A model generated the notes under the pieces. The model saw only the letters and a program-made list of their open reading frames with translations. It searched no databases and was not told the origin of the DNA. From Labia minor (Eukaryota; Arthropoda; Insecta; Dermaptera; Spongiphoridae), in the NCBI GenBank assembly GCA_963082975.1, contig OY720344.1:12511580-12575579 (forward strand): a stretch of 64,000 bases of DNA, given 5' to 3'. Below are positions 59,565-64,000 of this stretch, piece after piece (the stretch's first letter is position 1; every line of letters starts with the position of its first letter). A program made the translations under genes and the position numbers.

Positions 59565-59612
59565 ATATCACTGTCTGGTAAATATAATTTTGAGAAAATT
59601 AAAAGTGGAAAA
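59565..59612 (+). repeat. Short dispersed repeat D, copy 2
   Basis: It contains ATCGATATCACTGTCTGGTA and AATATAATTTTGAGAAAATT then AAAAGTGG, collinear with 57478-57535. Confidence 0.55.
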
Positions 59613-59789
59613 AAAAATCTGTCATAATTTCTTTTTAATTTTTTGTCCTTCTCAAAATGTATTTTTAATTATAAGTATATTTCTTATTTGTTAGTATGTT
59701 TTATTGTGAAGGTCTTTAAAAGGAATTTTAATGTTTATGGATAAAATCCTGCAAGGACTCAGAAGGAATTTTTCTCTTAAATCTGTATT

Positions 59790-60330
59790 TTTACTATTTA
59801 CTATTTAGTATTGCGATCATTAAAATTTTCGATGTCGAGATTTTGATGTTTAAATACGTTTTGTTTAAATACGTGTGTGTGTGTATGTTGAAAAGATTAC
59901 GCAAAAACGGTTTAAGCTAGAATCATGAAATTTGGTATACGGGAATTATTCAAAATTCGTAGTTTTCTATTAACTTTTGAAGAGGGTCATTACCTACAAC
60001 GTTTTGATTTTTTTTCCTCTAAAGAGACCGTAAAAATAAAGATATATGTTTGATAATTTTTCACATGATTAAAAATTGTATAAAACTGCTATATATAGTA
60101 TTTCAGCTTGATTGAATCACTGAAAGTACCATAATTAATTTTTTAACACTGCAAATCTCACGCGCCAACACGTGACGGTCATCAACTAAGAGCCAAACAT
60201 GGGCTGGTTTAATAAATATTATTTATTAATTTTAATTTATAATTTAATTAATTTAATTTAATTTAAATTAATATATTATGTTATTTAATCCAATTCAAAT
60301 TGCGAGATAGTCGAGTGGAGCCACTCCAGC
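59790..60330 (+). mobile_element. Family A element, copy 12
   Basis: TTTTTACTATTTACTATTTA (5' end, mutated), GTATTGCGATCATTAAAATT, a short TG tract, core ATCATGAAATTTGGTATACG, CACGTGACGG, and GCGAGATAGTCGAGTGGAGC plus CACTCCAG at 60330. Confidence 0.88.
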
Positions 60331-63049
60331 TTTTTACAAAGTTCAAAACAATCTAAAAATTTTAAAATCATTTCTAGTTTATTTTTTTAAAAAAACACCA
60401 CAAAAAATAGCATTTAAAGTATTTTAAGGAAAATAATTAAAAATTCATTCCCAAATTTCAAAGTTGTAGATAAATGTTTATATCAAAACTAAGAACTAAA
60501 ATCAAAATAAAAAAAAATGTTTTTTTTAGTTAGTCTTTTTTATATTATGTTTAAGTAAATAACAAAATAATGAAAAGTTTATTTAGATAAGTAGTACTAT
60601 AAAAAATAAAGTTGGAAACAAAAAAAAAAAAAAAAAAGCAAAATTATGAATTGCATTTTTTTGCATACATTTATAATTAAAAAAAAATAGAATATTTAGT
60701 TCATTGCAATTTCTTTTTTTATCTGATAGAAATGGTCGGATCTAATTTCATAGTCTAAAAAACATATATTTAAATCATACATATTATATTATTTTAAAAA
60801 CTTTCAATTTAGATAAACGCGAAAGGCTTATTCCTATTTATAACATACTAGATTAAGTTTTTGATTTGATTATAAAATACTTATTTGATAGATAGATTTT
60901 ATGAGAAAATCATTTTTTTTTTGATTTTGACAAATTTCCATTTTTGGTTTATAATTTTTCTTTTTTTTTTCGTGACTTAAAAAAATTATTTAATTCATTT
61001 GAAACTATTCTATACCCTTAACCCCAAAAAATACATGCTGGTAACTTTTAAAATAATCGTATTATATACAAATGAAAATTTTTATAAAATTTATGTTTTG
61101 TACGATTTATTTTTCCAATTATTTAATATATTTCCAGGGTAAAGATATTTTTTTAAAAATTAATAAAATAATATCATAAATTTTATTAAAAAATAAACTA
61201 GGGAAGATGGTTGTTTGATAAAATACTTTTTTTTTTATATTTTAAACGTCTTTTAAAAAAAACTCAAATATTATAGATGACATTTAACAAATTTATGATA
61301 AAATATATTATGTTTACATGTCGTTATTTATAACAATGGTGTTTAACTTGTATGACGTTGGCTTTCTTTCATCGTATATTTACTGTAGAATAAAAAAAAA
61401 TTAAAATATGAAATATGTGGTATGTCACTGATGAATTGATTGCAAATTATGTTGGAATCAAATGAAATATTTTTGGTTTATAATTATTTAGTTTTAATAT
61501 AGTATAAGTATATCGTTGGTTTTATTCTAGGTTCAAATTTTCTAAAATTGACCTCTGTACATTATAAAAATATTAAAAAAAAATAAAGATCTCTAATTTT
61601 AAAATTATTTTTCAAAATTTTTATAAAAATAATATCAATATAAACTGATTTCTTGGATTTTATTATGAATATTTATTTATTTATTTATATTAGGTTTAAA
61701 TTAATAATAATTCTCATAGTTTTTTTTTTTTTGTAATTGTTGAACACTAACTACAGTATTTATCTATATTATATTTTTATTAAGTTTGTAGGATTATCAT
61801 GATAAATCTATTTGAGTAAAATTCGACTCCATGTTCATCAAGAAATGTAATGTTAACTTGATGTAATATTATTTCAAGTCTTTATGTTAGATTTTAAAAG
61901 TTATAATAAAAAAAGTTGCACGTGCTGGATCAACCAGTGTAATGTGGACTCTGAAGGGCGCCTTTAGATTAAATCACGATTACTAATAATACATATTTTT
62001 ACCATACATATTATTATTATTTTAGCTACATGTAATAAAACTTCTAAGTTAATATTGACTATAAAAGATAAATTGGTATATTCTACTTCTTTCCCAAATC
62101 AATTTTTTTAAAATGATTTTGTTTTATTTATTAAATTAAATTATTATAATTTGTAATGGAGATAAAATCTATATATGTACTGTTTTTATAACTTGAATTT
62201 TGTGTCTATTTGTAACGTTCATAATTTGTAATTGGATTTTAACCCACTTCAAGTTGAGCGATTTCGCTCAAATTTGAACAGTATATTGAAAGTCGATGAC
62301 ACTTCAATAATCAAAAAGAAAAATTTTGAATGGATTTTTAAAATTTGTAAATTAAAATAAAAAAAATAATAAAAATAAAAAAATTAATTAAATTTCAATT
62401 AGAAATTAGAACTATTTAAATATTTCAAATGATTTTTTTTTAATGAATAATATTATATAAATAATTCGGGTATTGTTCACCCCTGTACTATACATTAATC
62501 TTTGCTATTTTATATGGTAATAGCATTGAAAATGACAAATTTAAGTTTATCAATTATTATCATTCAGGAGAAATAAAAATTACATTTTTTTTATTTTAGC
62601 AATAAACTATTATCAAATATTTATTAAACTTATACATATAATATACAACTAAAATATACGCGAATCAAATATAATTATAAAATAATAATTAATTTACAAT
62701 TATTACATATTAATATTATTAAGAAAATTTCAATATATATTAATAATTTATCAAAATCATATTTACACTTCTATTGACCTATTAAAATTAACAATTATTT
62801 AATTAATAAATAAATATTTATTTATTCATTATCTGTTAACAAACTATTCCACTTTATTAGAATCAACAAACATTTAGTAAATTTGTCTATCAAACATCAA
62901 AAGGAATATCTAAATATAAAATATATGATCTAGAACTTGCTTTGAGAATAAATAAAATTTTTAATAATAAATATTAATAATTAATATTTTAAACGAAATA
63001 TTAAAATTACTTATTAATTTCCAAATCATTTTAATTAGGGTGACCCAGC
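60331..63049. other. AT-rich non-coding stretch
   Basis: Among the most A/T-rich parts of the window, with an A run at about 60622-60638. No gene, repeat family or RNA gene was recognised. Confidence 0.55.
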
Positions 63050-63805
63050 CAGTAGTTGAACCCCTTCCAGTAGTTGAACAATTACCAAAAATCCGCCAAA
63101 ATCTCAAGAGAAAACATGCTTGGAACGTGAAATTTTATTTTATTTTTAAGTTAGTATGTTGTCACAACTGAAACACCTATCGTCTGCTGCACGTGACTTA
63201 AGTACTCAGAGATATTATTTTTTTTCTCAAATGAAATGCTTGTTTTTGCATTCACGACTAGTCTACTGAAAATACGGTAAGTAAAAGTAATCCACGTGCA
63301 TCCTAGTCATTTTTAGAGATATTTTTACCGAATTGGTCTTAAATTAAAGCTAAAGGACTATATTTTGAAGTATGATATTAAGGTATAGATATTTTTTATT
63401 TTTTAGAGCTCTAAACTGACTGTTCAACTAATGGCACTGTTAAAATGCACAAATTCCAGTAATTGAACAGTGGTGAACGGTGCCCGCCATCAAAGATCAC
63501 CAGACTGTGAATGTTCAATCCCTTTTATACCTTGAATCCCTCTTCCCCAAGGGTAGGTCTGAAGAATTTAGAAAAGTGCAGGGGAAGAGTGGGAGGGTAA
63601 TATTGAGGCCCGTAAACTGTTTCAGTTTTGGAAAAGGCTTCGGAGCAAATGTCTTAATGAAACTCAGACAAATGGCCTTTTGTCTGAGTTTATTGAAAAG
63701 GAGCCCGAAATTAATCATAATTTTGATGCCTCACCTTCAGCATTGAATGTTAGTGCAATCCAAGCAACACTTTCAAGACAAACGGACTTGCCTAAAGTAA
63801 AGTAA
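63050..63805 (+). mobile_element. Possible pogo-like element with partial ORF
   Basis: The word CAGTAGTTGAAC occurs twice in tandem (63050 and 63068), again as CAGTAATTGAACAG (63457), and inverted as CTGTTCAACTAATGG (63420). CAGT...TTGAAC ends recall pogo/Tigger-type termini. Only one end is visible and no TA-flanked inverted partner was located, so the assignment is tentative. Confidence 0.35.
63572..63805 (+). CDS. Unrecognised ORF fragment in the right-end element
   Basis: This frame has no stop for 77 codons after a TAG at 63569-63571. It reads GNIEARKLFQFWKRLRSKCL, then NETQTNGLLSEFIEKEP and ALNVSAIQATLSRQTDLPKV before TAA. There is no ATG at its 5' edge, so it is an exon or a truncated gene. 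The composition (charged, few Phe/Ile/Lys repeats) is more protein-like than the overlapping 88-codon frame that begins at 63480, which I do not support. I recognise no domain. Confidence 0.35.
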   Translation, partial: KSAGEEWEGNIEARKLFQFWKRLRSKCLNETQTNGLLSEFIEKEPEINHNFDASPSALNVSAIQATLSRQTDLPKVK

Positions 63806-64000
63806 AGTAAAACCAGGAATCTGTATGCAGTAACGGGACTCGACTCCCAAAGCAATTTCTTATCAAAAGTTTAAAAAATTTTAAAAATACTTTTAATTTT
63901 GTATCTTATATGTATATTGCAGATTGGTGTTTGTTTGAAATAAATAAATAAATATATTATTGTTATTATTATTATTATAATTTAAACATTGAGCAATGTT
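63806..64000. other. AT-rich end of window
   Basis: (TTA)n at about 63957-63976. Nothing recognised. Confidence 0.4.

Noticed and set aside
63480-63746. 88-codon plus frame starting at 63480 and its minus shadow 63515-63718
   Set aside because: A different frame over 63572-63805 has more protein-like composition; the three frames cannot all be coding.

Overview
This is a very AT-rich animal nuclear window, most likely from an arthropod. A sea-louse-type copepod would fit the repeat style, but nothing here proves a species. There are no operons, ribosome binding sites or bacterial genes. Host coding sequence is sparse, and most recognisable sequence is transposable-element debris in long AT-rich intronic or intergenic DNA.

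The one host gene I can support lies on the minus strand. Two phase-0 exons (31476-31709 and 7579-7644) join exactly to give 100 residues. These form most of the glutaredoxin-like fold of a GRXCR-type protein (glutaredoxin domain-containing cysteine-rich protein). The intron between them is about 23.8 kb. Earlier exons must lie to the right of 31711. The C-terminal cysteine-rich exon must lie left of 7579, probably beyond the window, since I did not find it.

The large intron (7645-31475) holds: a complete piggyBac element (8705-12647, TTAA target sites) with a transposase pseudogene carrying three stop codons and a nested hAT element; a tRNA-like SINE; several copies of repeat family A, one split by a 659-bp element with long inverted ends; a deleted mariner; and a hAT element that contains a copy of repeat family B.

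The right half (32-64 kb) holds more hAT-like short elements, a second SINE, a perfect 68-bp inverted repeat around a hammerhead-like hairpin (possible Penelope-like relic), two sister mariner deletion derivatives, a GC-rich island with a partial duplication, further family A and B copies, mariner fragments, an LTR-like segment and a possible pogo-like element at the right end.

The main pattern is that families A (about 12 copies) and B (about 6 copies) have different sequences but the same plan. Each has a short inverted repeat near the 5' end, an internal microsatellite, a shared core containing GATGAAATTTGGTA, a matching inverted repeat near the 3' end, and a terminal hairpin. This is the layout of non-autonomous Helentron-type elements (HINE / DINE-1 / mini-me-like). 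The family assignment is inference from structure.
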